Shown: positions 35,840 through 44,224 of the stretch, piece by piece
Position numbering within the stretch: the stretch's first letter is position 1
Layout: each line of letters starts with the position of its first letter
DNA from: Nitrospirota bacterium
GTDB taxonomy: Bacteria; Nitrospirota; Thermodesulfovibrionia; UBA6902
Assembly: GCA_016213935.1 (NCBI GenBank)
Contig: JACQZG010000045.1
Coordinates: forward strand, 18,801 to 82,800
Length of the DNA stretch: 64,000 nucleotides
Direction: 5' to 3'
The notes under the pieces: generated by a model
Databases searched by the model: none
What the model was told of the DNA's origin: nothing
What the model saw: the letters and a program-made list of their open reading frames with translations, nothing else
Made by a program: the position numbers and the translations under genes

Positions 35840-36361
35840 TTAACCCTTCAAAATTATGTTTGAAATTTCATCGAATATTTCTACCAGCCTGACTACGCCG
35901 ACAAGCTTCTTTTTGTTTTCCAGAACGGGCAGTAAAACCAAATCGTTATGAATCATGAGGTATGCCGCTTTTGCAATTGGATCATTGGGATCGACAAAGA
36001 CCTTTGCAGGAACCATAACTTCGCTTATCTGCTTTTCGGAAAGTTCTTTTGATTTTTCATCAAATAAACTGTCCCACAAAAGCGAGAGCCCTGCCTCATC
36101 CTGCGCCGGAACCTGCGCCTTAGTCGTAGGCTTCATGAATTTCGGCTCAAGCCCTTTAAGAATATCCTTGAGGCTCAATGTGCCGACGAGATTATACTTT
36201 TCGTCAAAAACGAGTATTGCCAGCGGCCGGATGCATTTCTCATCGGTAAGCAATGATTTTTTTGTAACCCCCATAGCCTGTTTAATCGAAAACCAGTAAG
36301 GGATATGAGGAAACTGAAAAACATCCATCATTAAATCCGTTACATTTTTACTTTGTGACAT
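35840..36361 (-). CDS. Tandem CBS-domain protein
   Basis: At 173 residues this is a bare CBS pair, with CBS1 in about 5-75 (AILVFDEKYNLVGTLSLKDILKG) and CBS2 in about 110-170 (VSEVMVPAKVFVDPNDPIAKA, LLPVLENKKKLVGVVRLVEI). Such pairs bind adenine nucleotides and regulate attached or adjacent transporters and channels. Its position directly before the anion carrier suggests it senses energy charge and modulates uptake. Confidence 0.9.
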   Translation of the reverse strand: MSQSKNVTDLMMDVFQFPHIPYWFSIKQAMGVTKKSLLTDEKCIRPLAILVFDEKYNLVGTLSLKDILKGLEPKFMKPTTKAQVPAQDEAGLSLLWDSLFDEKSKELSEKQISEVMVPAKVFVDPNDPIAKAAYLMIHNDLVLLPVLENKKKLVGVVRLVEIFDEISNIILKG

Positions 36362-36413
36362 AACCCCTCCTTTTTTAAAAGTTCAATTCATTAGATATTA
36401 TTAATCCGGCTCT

Positions 36414-37151
36414 TCACTGGCTTCTGTCAAGTTCTATAAAAAACCTGAAACGTTCAGGCTGCTTGATCGACCGCGTATATTGTATCTGAGTCTCGCCTGA
36501 ATAATAAAACTGTTCTATAAGCAGCGCGGCAGAATCTTCCCGCAATTCCAGCAAGCTTGCTTCATCGGCGCTGAGATACGCGATTCCGATATAGCCTTTG
36601 ACTTTTGTGATTTTTATGTTATGTTTTGCTTCGAGCAATTCAAGCAGTGAATTATGCTCCAGATCGTCGCTTAAGAGCTGAGGGCAGACATGATGAGGTA
36701 TATACGTCTCCTGAAGCAGGACAGGCTCATTGTCCACGAGGCGAAGCCTTTTCAGGTAAATTACATGGGCATCATCATGAACATCCAGCTTTAAATTTAT
36801 CTCATCAGTCGGCATCATCACTGTCTGGGCAAGCACTTTTGTCTCAAAAACCACCCCGGCCTCAAGCATTAATTCCTTAAAACTTGTGAGCATGGAAAGC
36901 CCCTCTGGAATGACCCTCTTGCAGACAAAAGTCCCTTTGCCCTGCTGCCGCCTGAGATAACCCTGCCTCACCATCTCTGAAATCGCAAGCCGCACAGTAG
37001 CCTTGCTTATTTCATAAATCTTGCAGAGGTCTTCTTCGGTCGGTATTTGAGTGTCAACCTTCCATTCCCCGCTCTCTATTTTTCCTTTTAACAATTCATA
37101 GAGCTGAACATAAAGTTTTTGAGAATATTCTCTGTTAATCAATCCGCCCAT
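36414..37151 (-). CDS. GntR-family (HutC/UTRA) transcriptional regulator
   Basis: The ATG at 37151 is preferred; the longest frame begins at a TTG two codons earlier. The 245-residue product has an N-terminal winged helix (IPTEEDLCKIYEISKATVRLAISEMVRQGYLRRQQGKGTFV) and a C-terminal UTRA ligand-binding domain (about 90-240). The gene precedes the CBS-carrier-anhydrase set on the same strand. A perfect 18-bp inverted repeat in the divergent promoter region (37161-37208) is a good operator candidate. It probably represses its own operon and the divergent PEP-synthase-like gene. The ligand is unknown. Confidence 0.9.
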   Translation of the reverse strand: MGGLINREYSQKLYVQLYELLKGKIESGEWKVDTQIPTEEDLCKIYEISKATVRLAISEMVRQGYLRRQQGKGTFVCKRVIPEGLSMLTSFKELMLEAGVVFETKVLAQTVMMPTDEINLKLDVHDDAHVIYLKRLRLVDNEPVLLQETYIPHHVCPQLLSDDLEHNSLLELLEAKHNIKITKVKGYIGIAYLSADEASLLELREDSAALLIEQFYYSGETQIQYTRSIKQPERFRFFIELDRSQ

Positions 37152-37160
37152 TTTCAAGTT

Positions 37161-37208
37161 GGTTATGTTATTATAATGTTATGATTAATTCATTATAATA
37201 ACATAACC
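37161..37208. promoter_or_regulatory. Perfect 18-bp inverted repeat, candidate GntR operator
   Basis: GGTTATGTTATTATAATG (37161-37178) and its exact reverse complement CATTATAATAACATAACC (37191-37208) are separated by 12 bases. The site lies between the GntR gene and the divergent PEP-synthase-like gene, covering the likely promoters of both. HutC-type regulators bind such AT-rich palindromes as dimers. A TATAAT stands at 37240-37245, only five bases before the downstream ATG, so this promoter would yield a nearly leaderless transcript if used. Confidence 0.75.
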
Positions 37209-37250
37209 TTATCTTGTCAAGATTTATTTTTTGATAGGGTATAATTAACT

Positions 37251-39842
37251 ATGCTTAACTTCTTAAAATCATTTAGAAAGGCTGAGGAAAACCAGCCGGA
37301 TGCCTTTAGGGAAGCCGTCAGCATCAAATACAATAGATTCCGGTCCCTGCTTTCAATGAATAACCGTGTACTGGAGCTTATGGCAGATATGGAGGAAAAG
37401 CTCTCTGGTGAGTATCTGTTTGACAGGCAATATATTACTTCCAATACTCGTTCAATCTCTGAGGGTGTTTTAACTATAATACAAGAGCTTAACACTCTCT
37501 CCGGCAATAAATATAAAGAGTTCTTCGGATTACACGATGAAATCAATAAAGAAATAGAGAGCATCCTGAAACAAAAGCCAGATATTCCTGTCAGTGATTT
37601 TACTCTTCCATTAGAAAGCCTTTCAACCGGCATGTCAAATATCGCAGGCGGCAAAACAGCGCACCTCGGCGAGATAAAAAACCTCCTTAACCTTCTTACG
37701 CCTGACGGCTTCGCGATCAGCGCCCACGCGTTCAAAAAATTCATGGAACACAATGAACTCGCGGACAAGATAAATGATAAGCTCTCCTTATTGAACATCA
37801 ACGATATGGACGAAATTAATAAGGCGAGCGGCGAAATACAGGAAATGATAACAGCAGCAGAGGTGCCGCATGATCTGCGTGACGCGATCAATAAAGAAGT
37901 TGAAAGCTTAAAGTTGAAAGTTAAAAACAGTTCACAGTTCCCAATCCCAAGTTCTCGTTTAATGGTATCTGTTCGCAGCAGCGCGGTCCAGGAAGACGGG
38001 GAGTTCAGTTTTGCCGGACAGTATTCTACATTTCTGAATGTTCCGTCAGATTTTATCCTGCAGAAATACAAAGAGGTTGTTGCGAGCCTTTTTACTCAGC
38101 GCGCTATCTTCTACTATAAGACAAAAGGGTTCTCTGAGGAAGAAATGGTAATGGCAGTTGGAGTATTGGAGATGGTAAACGCCAAAGCGGGCGGGGTCGC
38201 GTACACAAGAGACCCGAATGACCGGGCAAATGACGCCGTGATAATCAATGCCGTGCGCGGGATAGGAAAGAGCGTTGTCGACGGAACGGTGAATCCCGAT
38301 TCCTACACGGTTTCCAAAACAACCGGCGCGATTCTGGAAAAGAGGATTGCCAATCAGCAGGTAATGCTTGTATGCGATCCCGAAGGCGGCATAAAAGAGA
38401 TTGAAGTTCCCCACACAGTAAAAGGCAGGCCGTGCCTCACGGATGAAGAGATAAGGGAGCTATACAGATACGCATTAATCCTTGAAGAACATTATGGAAT
38501 CCAACAGGACATTGAATGGGCAATCGGCATGGACGGCAGGCTCTATATTCTGCAAAGCAGGCCGTTAAGAATCCTGAAAGGAGCGGATGAAGAGACAAAA
38601 ATCCCGAGAAAGATAGAAGGCTTCAACATCCTGATAGACAAAGGCGTGATTGCCTGCAAGGGCATAGGCGCGGGCAATGCTTTTGTGATTCGAAACGAAG
38701 ATGACTTGAAAAATTTCCCCGAAGGCGCCGTGCTTGTCGCAAAGCACACATCAACAAAATTCGTAACTGTCATGAATAAGGCTTCCGCCATCATTACGGA
38801 CGTCGGAGGGGCGACGGGGCACATGGCCTCGATTTCACGGGAATATCAGGTGCCGACAATACTTGACGCCGGGACAGCCACATCTGTCATCAGAAACGGG
38901 CAGGAAATAACCGTTGACGCGGTAAACTGCAATATCTATGAAGGCAAGGTTGATGAACTTATCGCCTATGCCCTGAAAAAGAAAGAGCCCTTCAAAGATA
39001 CTCATCTTTTCAAGGCGCTGGAACGTGCCCTTAAACGGATAGTCCCTTTAAATCTTATTGATCCTGAAGATGATAACTTTAAGCCCGAATACTGCAAAAC
39101 TTTTCATGATATAACACGGTTTGCGCATGAAACGGCAATGGCTGAAATGTTCCTCGTGGGAGAAGGGCATGATGCCGGCAAGTCTCGCACAATAACACTG
39201 GCTGCGGGAATTCCCGTAAACGCGCATATGATAGACATTGACGGGGGCATTAAAACCGGCTTAAAAAAAGCGGCGCCTGAGGATATTCTTTCAATCCCTT
39301 TTTTTGCCCTGCTTAACGGAATGAAAAGCATGCGATGGCCTGAGCCGAGGGCTGCCGACGCAAAGGGTTTCTTGGGCATGATAGCACATACCGCGTCTAT
39401 CCCTGAAGATGATATACATAAAACTGCCGAGAAGAGCTTCGCGATAGTCTCGGGCAATTACATGAATTTCAGCATAAGGCTCGGATACCATTTCTCAATG
39501 ATAGAGGCGTACGCGGGAGAGAATATCAATGACAATTACATCAAATTCTTTTTCAAGGGCGGGGGCGCCGCGGCCGACAGAAGATTAAGAAGGGTCAGGC
39601 TTATCACGGAAATTCTCAAAAAACTTGACTTCAGAGTCAATGCCGTTCAGGATGTGATAGACGCGGTGCTCACCAAATACAGGCTTGAGACCATTAAAGA
39701 AAAATTAGAGATTATGGGCAAACTAACAGCCTATACCAAACAGCTTGACATGGTTATGTACAACGACGCGATTACGGACTGGTATATAGAGGAATTCGTC
39801 AAAGAACACATTAAAGAACAGTCAATAGGCAATAGGGAATAG
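37251..39842 (+). CDS. PEP-synthase/PPDK-like protein with unusual flanking regions
   Basis: The 863-residue protein has an N-terminal helical region (1-120), then a PEP/pyruvate-synthase ATP-grasp module (about 125-450: MSNIAGGKTAHLGEIKN, MVSVRSSAVQEDGEFSFAG, GGVAYTRDPND, EWAIGMDGRLYILQSRPL). The swivelling phospho-His domain follows with GGATGHMASISREYQVP (H524). The usual C-terminal TIM-barrel PEP-binding domain is not seen; residues 590-850 form an unassigned domain. It may be a phosphotransfer enzyme with an atypical acceptor. Residues about 218-236 (ESLKLKVKNSSQFPIPSSR) look like a translated repeat insertion, and the C-terminus KEQSIGNRE is encoded by similar simple repeats. Confidence 0.75.
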   Translation: MLNFLKSFRKAEENQPDAFREAVSIKYNRFRSLLSMNNRVLELMADMEEKLSGEYLFDRQYITSNTRSISEGVLTIIQELNTLSGNKYKEFFGLHDEINKEIESILKQKPDIPVSDFTLPLESLSTGMSNIAGGKTAHLGEIKNLLNLLTPDGFAISAHAFKKFMEHNELADKINDKLSLLNINDMDEINKASGEIQEMITAAEVPHDLRDAINKEVESLKLKVKNSSQFPIPSSRLMVSVRSSAVQEDGEFSFAGQYSTFLNVPSDFILQKYKEVVASLFTQRAIFYYKTKGFSEEEMVMAVGVLEMVNAKAGGVAYTRDPNDRANDAVIINAVRGIGKSVVDGTVNPDSYTVSKTTGAILEKRIANQQVMLVCDPEGGIKEIEVPHTVKGRPCLTDEEIRELYRYALILEEHYGIQQDIEWAIGMDGRLYILQSRPLRILKGADEETKIPRKIEGFNILIDKGVIACKGIGAGNAFVIRNEDDLKNFPEGAVLVAKHTSTKFVTVMNKASAIITDVGGATGHMASISREYQVPTILDAGTATSVIRNGQEITVDAVNCNIYEGKVDELIAYALKKKEPFKDTHLFKALERALKRIVPLNLIDPEDDNFKPEYCKTFHDITRFAHETAMAEMFLVGEGHDAGKSRTITLAAGIPVNAHMIDIDGGIKTGLKKAAPEDILSIPFFALLNGMKSMRWPEPRAADAKGFLGMIAHTASIPEDDIHKTAEKSFAIVSGNYMNFSIRLGYHFSMIEAYAGENINDNYIKFFFKGGGAAADRRLRRVRLITEILKKLDFRVNAVQDVIDAVLTKYRLETIKEKLEIMGKLTAYTKQLDMVMYNDAITDWYIEEFVKEHIKEQSIGNRE

Positions 39843-39872
39843 CCAAGAGGCAAGAAGGATTTCCCCTATTTC

Positions 39873-40289
39873 CTATCCCTTCTTCAGTTGTTCCTTGAGC
39901 ATTTTGTTTTCATTACGAAGGGCTACCCACCTGCAGGCCCTGTCTATGGTGTAAAGTATCTGTTCTTTACGGAAGGGCTTTGTTATAAAGTCAAAAGCCC
40001 CCTTGTGCATTGTCTCGGCGGCAGACTCTACCGTGCCGTAAGCCGTTATGATGATAACAGGGATATCCTCGTCCATCTTTTTAATCGCCTCAAGAAGCTC
40101 CACGCCGTCAAGCCCGGGCATTTTAAGGTCAGCGATAACAATATTAAAGCCGCCCCGCCTTGCCAGTTCAAGCGCTTCAAGAGGATTGTTGGTCGTAACA
40201 ATCTCATGAGATGTCTTTTCCCTTATAATCATGCCTAAAAGCTTCAGCATGTCTGGCTCATCGTCTACGATTAATAATTTCACTGGCAT
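39873..40289 (-). CDS. NtrC-type receiver, single-domain response regulator
   Basis: This 138-residue receiver has LLIVDDEPDMLKLLGMII, phospho-acceptor D54 in IVIADLKMPG, IIITAYG and FITKPFRKEQI. A C-terminal helix (WVALRNENKMLKEQLKKG) resembles the start of a linker, but there is no AAA+ or DNA-binding domain. It follows the PAS-containing kinase gene on the same strand, separated by a gene remnant. Confidence 0.9.
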   Translation of the reverse strand: MPVKLLIVDDEPDMLKLLGMIIREKTSHEIVTTNNPLEALELARRGGFNIVIADLKMPGLDGVELLEAIKKMDEDIPVIIITAYGTVESAAETMHKGAFDFITKPFRKEQILYTIDRACRWVALRNENKMLKEQLKKG

Positions 40290-40312
40290 TATTCCCTCCC
40301 TATTTTAAGTGA

Positions 40313-40325
40313 TTAGTGAATAGTT
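40313..40325. repeat. Left 13-bp arm of a flanking inverted repeat
   Basis: TTAGTGAATAGTT is the exact reverse complement of AACTATTCACTAA at 40506-40518. The two arms bracket the four-helix-bundle remnant. Confidence 0.6.
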
Positions 40326-40505
40326 TTAAAGGCATTTAATCAGTCCCATAATCATTTTGTTCACTTCATTAATAGAATATGATATTCTCATTTTCTTTGT
40401 TGTTTAATAAATTCAACTGTTCAGAAAGAATAATCCGCTTTTCCAATTTTGCCAGCGATCCAAGAGCAATATACAAAATTTGAAATTAATTATTTTATTT
40501 TCCAT
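40326..40505 (-). pseudogene. Four-helix-bundle (S23/IVS-type) protein remnant
   Basis: Three reading frames of this AT-rich gap each keep a piece of the family: an initial ATG with MENKIINFKF at 40505, then ILYIALGSLAKLEKRIILSE plus QLNLLNN, then a last helix NEVNKMIMGLIKCL ending TAA at 40326. The order matches the N-terminus and the last two helices of the roughly 120-residue S23-type proteins, with the middle deleted and two frameshifts. Such genes are known as insertions in 23S rRNA genes and elsewhere on bacterial chromosomes. This copy is dead. Confidence 0.65.
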
Positions 40506-40518
40506 AACTATTCACTAA
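40506..40518. repeat. Right 13-bp arm of the flanking inverted repeat
   Basis: AACTATTCACTAA, reverse complement of 40313-40325. The two arms delimit the remnant to within one base of its reading frame ends, as terminal inverted repeats would. Confidence 0.6.
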
Positions 40519-40525
40519 CGACTGT

Positions 40526-42772
40526 TTACTGTTTTATTGCCGGCAAAGTTATTATAAAAGTTGTTCCATGTTCGCTGGATTCTTCCTCTGTTTTCGTTTC
40601 AAAAGTAATTGCCCCTCCGTGTTTCGCCACAATACCGTAAGACACGGAAAGCCCGAGCCCGGTGCCCTCCCCCACGCTCTTTGTTGTAAATAACGGGTCG
40701 AATATCTTTGACCTGTGCTCTTTTTTAATTCCGCAGCCTGTGTCAGACAGCATGATTTCAACGTTATTGTCGTCTTCGGAGAGTTTTGTAAGAATTTTCA
40801 GTGTTCCCCCGCCTTTCATTGCAGCGATGGCATTATTGGCTATATTCAGAAATACCTGCTGAAGCTCTCCCGGTTCTCCATTTACAAAAGGAAGCAGTAC
40901 AGAGAGGTCTTTCTGAATCGTAATCTTGTTGAGTGAGGAGGTATTGCCCAAAATGGAAAGAACCTCCAGTATGTTCTTATTGATATCCACGTTCTCTTCG
41001 TGGTGTTCCTTATAACGGGCAAAAGTCAGAAGGTTCTCAACAACCCTTTTGGCATTCAGCCCCTGCTTTTCAATGGTGTTTAATATATCCTGATATTCAG
41101 AATATCCCGGCCCCTTCTCTTTCAGCATATCGGTAAAGCCGAGTATTATCGTCAGCGGGTTGTTTATCTCATGCGCCACGCCCGCGGCCAGCGTTCCAAT
41201 CGACGCGAGTTTTTCGGTATGGTACATCTGCTCTTCCATCTTCTTCCTTCGCGTAATATCCCTTGCGATCCCCAACACCGCGGAAATATTCCCCTTCTCA
41301 TCCTGGATGCCGCTGAAATTCGTGCTCAGCCAGTATTCATTATCATTAATTACGACAGAATATTCTACCTGCTGGCTCTCTCCGGTCTTGATAACCTGAT
41401 CAATAGCCCTGAATTGCAGAGACGCGCTGTTTTCATTGTGGCATATCTCTCCTATGTTCTTCCCAAAAAAATCCGCCTGGTCGCAATTAAAAAAGATACT
41501 GCCCGCCTTATTCATCGATAAAATATCTCCGTCAGGGGTTACGGCGAAAATAATGTCATTCGCGTTTTCTATGAGAAGCCTGTATCTGTTTTCTGACTCC
41601 CTGAGTTCATTTGTCTTCCTCTTAACCTCTTCGTTTAACGTGGTGGACCAAAAAAGAACGATTCCGATTATTAATACCCCTCCCCAGAATATAACAAGTA
41701 TGATTCCTCCTTCCACAAGGAGATGCCTGATCTGCACGCCGTGAATCGCGCCTTCCACTTCGCTGACCGGAGCCACCACGGCAACAGACCATACCAGAGA
41801 CCCGCTTTCACTGCTCAGGTGAATAGGCGAATAGGCGATCAGCTTTTTTATTTCTCCTTCCATCCCCCTGTGCCACCCCGACACGTACCAGCTTGTGCCT
41901 TCCTTGCCCATAAGCATCATCTCTTTCTGGATTTCGTTGATCTTGGCAAATGATATAGTCGGCTTCTTTTCTTTTCTGGCTTCAAAAGCGTTTTTCCCTA
42001 TAAACTCTCTTTCAGGATGAAAAAGGAATGTTCCGTTTTCGTCTATGGCCCAGGCATATCCGGTTTCGCCTGAGCGAATATCTTTTATTATCTCCTTCAC
42101 AAGGGTTGTGGCATCAATAACAAATATCATAACTCCTGAGAACATATTTCCAGCAACCGGATGAGTATCGTCAACTGAAACCTGCCAAACTGGCAGGACC
42201 ATCTTCATAACAAGGGAAACGGCGCCCCCTTTTTCCACCAGAGGCGGGATTTTAGAGACATCCTTAATCAGGACAGCGCCTTTATTTTTTTCATCCTGTG
42301 CCCAGCCGAGGTGCGATAAATCATCTGAATAAGTATCATTGCCCAAATACCCTGTCCGGTTCATAATATGGGTCATTTTTTCGTTTTCAACATACCGGAT
42401 CTCAATGACGCCTTCGTCCTTCACGCTTGAAAAAGCGATATCCATTCTTTTACCCATAAATGTTGCTTCATGATACTGCACCGAAGGCGACAGGCTGAGA
42501 AGCGACAGCTCCCTTCTCAGAATATTAATGCGGTTCTCTATCTGCGCGGCGGCATTTTGAGCGAGCACTAATTGCTGCTGATTAAAATTGGCTGTTGCAA
42601 CGTCCTTTACCTTCACATATGACATCCATGCGAGAATAAGGACGCCGAGCAGAAGCAATGGCAGGATTATAACTCCGACAAGTACCAGCACAGCCCTTAC
42701 ATTAAAAGGGTATAGCCTTTCCGACAGAAACGCCCTCAGATTTTTCAGGATGAGAACGGTTGTACTTTTCAA
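40526..42772 (-). CDS. Membrane histidine kinase with dCache-like sensor and PAS domain
   Basis: The 748-residue protein has an N-terminal helix (about 27-50) and a periplasmic double-Cache-like sensor (about 60-345, with GYAWAIDENGTFLFHPE as typical Cache strand). Then come a second helix (about 352-376), a PAS domain (about 395-510) and HisKA with H534 in GVAHEINNPLTI. The HATPase has NNAIAAMK, DTGCGIKKE and GTGLGLSV. All kinase motifs are present. The likely partner is the receiver at 39873, next on the same strand. The ligand is unknown; Cache domains usually bind small molecules in the periplasm. Confidence 0.9.
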   Translation of the reverse strand: MKSTTVLILKNLRAFLSERLYPFNVRAVLVLVGVIILPLLLLGVLILAWMSYVKVKDVATANFNQQQLVLAQNAAAQIENRINILRRELSLLSLSPSVQYHEATFMGKRMDIAFSSVKDEGVIEIRYVENEKMTHIMNRTGYLGNDTYSDDLSHLGWAQDEKNKGAVLIKDVSKIPPLVEKGGAVSLVMKMVLPVWQVSVDDTHPVAGNMFSGVMIFVIDATTLVKEIIKDIRSGETGYAWAIDENGTFLFHPEREFIGKNAFEARKEKKPTISFAKINEIQKEMMLMGKEGTSWYVSGWHRGMEGEIKKLIAYSPIHLSSESGSLVWSVAVVAPVSEVEGAIHGVQIRHLLVEGGIILVIFWGGVLIIGIVLFWSTTLNEEVKRKTNELRESENRYRLLIENANDIIFAVTPDGDILSMNKAGSIFFNCDQADFFGKNIGEICHNENSASLQFRAIDQVIKTGESQQVEYSVVINDNEYWLSTNFSGIQDEKGNISAVLGIARDITRRKKMEEQMYHTEKLASIGTLAAGVAHEINNPLTIILGFTDMLKEKGPGYSEYQDILNTIEKQGLNAKRVVENLLTFARYKEHHEENVDINKNILEVLSILGNTSSLNKITIQKDLSVLLPFVNGEPGELQQVFLNIANNAIAAMKGGGTLKILTKLSEDDNNVEIMLSDTGCGIKKEHRSKIFDPLFTTKSVGEGTGLGLSVSYGIVAKHGGAITFETKTEEESSEHGTTFIITLPAIKQ

Positions 42773-42883
42773 TTTCGGCTTTTTAAAAAAATCATATCCT
42801 GATTTCCCATGAACGTCGTGTCAGCGATGCCTGAAAATATACTCCTCTATTCATGCTATCACATATCCTTTCAGGAGGTCTAT

Positions 42884-42916
42884 GAAAAAAAGGGCGGGAT
42901 AGGCCGCCCTTTTTGT
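42884..42916. terminator. Rho-independent terminator, probably bidirectional
   Basis: The stem AGGGCGG (42891-42897) pairs with CCGCCCT (42904-42910) across a short loop, with an A-run on the left and a T-run on the right. It lies between the UspA gene (minus strand, ending at 42941) and the kinase start. It can terminate UspA transcription before the kinase gene. Confidence 0.85.
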
Positions 42917-42940
42917 TAATTGATAAGTTCAGCAGATATG

Positions 42941-43369
42941 TTATTTGACCACATATACGGAACATGAACTGTGCCTGACGACCTTTGAAACGACGCCTCC
43001 CATTTTGAATCTCGAAGAGGGGCTTAAGCCACGGCTGCCGATTATTATCAAATCTGCTTTTTCTTTGTCGGCAAAATCGATTATTGCGTCAGGGACTGAT
43101 GTGGAAGCCACAATCTCCCTGCATGTCGCCATTACATCTTCGTTTGCCAAAGTGCCGCAAGCCTGCTGGACTATGTAGTCGGCACGCTTGACCATGCTTT
43201 CCTTCAACTTGTTTTGCTCAGTCGCGGAAATTTCAAGGTCTACCCCTTCTATTACAGGGACAACATTAATCAGGCATATCTTGGCGCCTTTGGTTTTCGC
43301 AAAGTCAACGGCGATATTTAATGCCTTCAGGGAATATTCCGAACCGTCTACTGGAACAAGTATTTTCAT
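42941..43369 (-). CDS. Universal stress protein (UspA family)
   Basis: The ATG at 43369 has GGAGG 5 bases upstream; the longer frame starts at 43381. The 142-residue product begins KILVPVDGSEYSLKALNIAV and carries the ATP-binding GSRGLSPSSRFKMGGVVSKVVRHSSCSV, the ATP-binding type of the family (G2XG9GS-like). It probably dimerises in the cytoplasm and responds to energy or oxidative stress. It ends a minus-strand group with a TSUP exporter and a membrane protein and is followed by a terminator. Confidence 0.93.
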   Translation of the reverse strand: MKILVPVDGSEYSLKALNIAVDFAKTKGAKICLINVVPVIEGVDLEISATEQNKLKESMVKRADYIVQQACGTLANEDVMATCREIVASTSVPDAIIDFADKEKADLIIIGSRGLSPSSRFKMGGVVSKVVRHSSCSVYVVK

Positions 43370-43452
43370 AATATCCTCCAAATGTTATGTGTCAGTTGCC
43401 GGTGACAGTGTCAGTTTTTTTCTGACCCTAATCACTGAAACTGTTCACTGTT

Positions 43453-44223
43453 TTAAACTTCTTTCTTTACCTTTGCCTTTTTCATTGAAAGACCTATGCC
43501 TTCAAAGATGTAGAATATCGCAAACCCCCACCAGAGGGTATAGGCGACATAGAATACCAGAAGGCCTGTCATAAGGACTGCTTTTTCTGAAACCTTTTGT
43601 GCCTCTATTCCATAAAAATTGTAAGCTGTTTCAACGGCTTTTTTAGTTACATCATTAACGATATTTGCCTCCTCGATCTTACCGGCTTTGGTCAGTTCCT
43701 TACCTATCCTGGACAGGACATTATGCCATTGCCTGTATATTTGTTTAATATCGTCAGTCTTCATAGCCGTTTCATATTTCGCCTTGAGAGTTTCCCCTTC
43801 ATTCTTGAACATTATCTCTGAGTCCTGTAAAGCCGCTGTAAGTACCTTTCCAAGGTCTCCCTCTATATTCAGTACATCGCCCTGGACCTCAACTTTGGCC
43901 CCTTCATTAACAATGAACAGTTGGGCCGACCGTTGGGTCCTCTCCTCAGATTGTCCGGGCTTGTCATCAGACTTGCTCATTTTGATACTGACCGAGAACG
44001 TTTTCCCCATGAATTTATCGTTGCTTGCAGTGAGCTTGGGGATAAAATATGATGAGCCTTTTGAGAGTTTATTGAAAAGATCGTCGGCAAAGAGCAGCCC
44101 GTTTTGGGCCTTGCCATCGTGGTCTGCCGGAAAAACAGGGGAAAAGATCAAACCCAATACGACAAGAAACGATATTGCAAGGACAATTCCCAGTCCCAGG
44201 TGTTTTTTATGTGCTTCTGCCAT
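43453..44223 (-). CDS. Membrane-anchored protein with helical extracytoplasmic region, unknown function
   Basis: The 256-residue protein has one transmembrane helix near the N-terminus (about 9-33) and another near the C-terminus (about 217-245), with a charged, mostly helical stretch of about 180 residues between them that probably faces the periplasm. AGGGGGGAGG precedes the ATG. No known family is recognised. It lies just after the TauE/SafE-type exporter gene (1-base gap) and is likely a partner or regulator of it. Confidence 0.75.
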   Translation of the reverse strand: MAEAHKKHLGLGIVLAISFLVVLGLIFSPVFPADHDGKAQNGLLFADDLFNKLSKGSSYFIPKLTASNDKFMGKTFSVSIKMSKSDDKPGQSEERTQRSAQLFIVNEGAKVEVQGDVLNIEGDLGKVLTAALQDSEIMFKNEGETLKAKYETAMKTDDIKQIYRQWHNVLSRIGKELTKAGKIEEANIVNDVTKKAVETAYNFYGIEAQKVSEKAVLMTGLLVFYVAYTLWWGFAIFYIFEGIGLSMKKAKVKKEV

Positions 44224-44224
44224 G

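Noticed and set aside
37213..37245. TTGTCA...TATAAT as a promoter of the PEP-synthase-like gene
   Set aside because: The spacing is 20 bases rather than about 17 and the -10 lies only five bases before the ATG.
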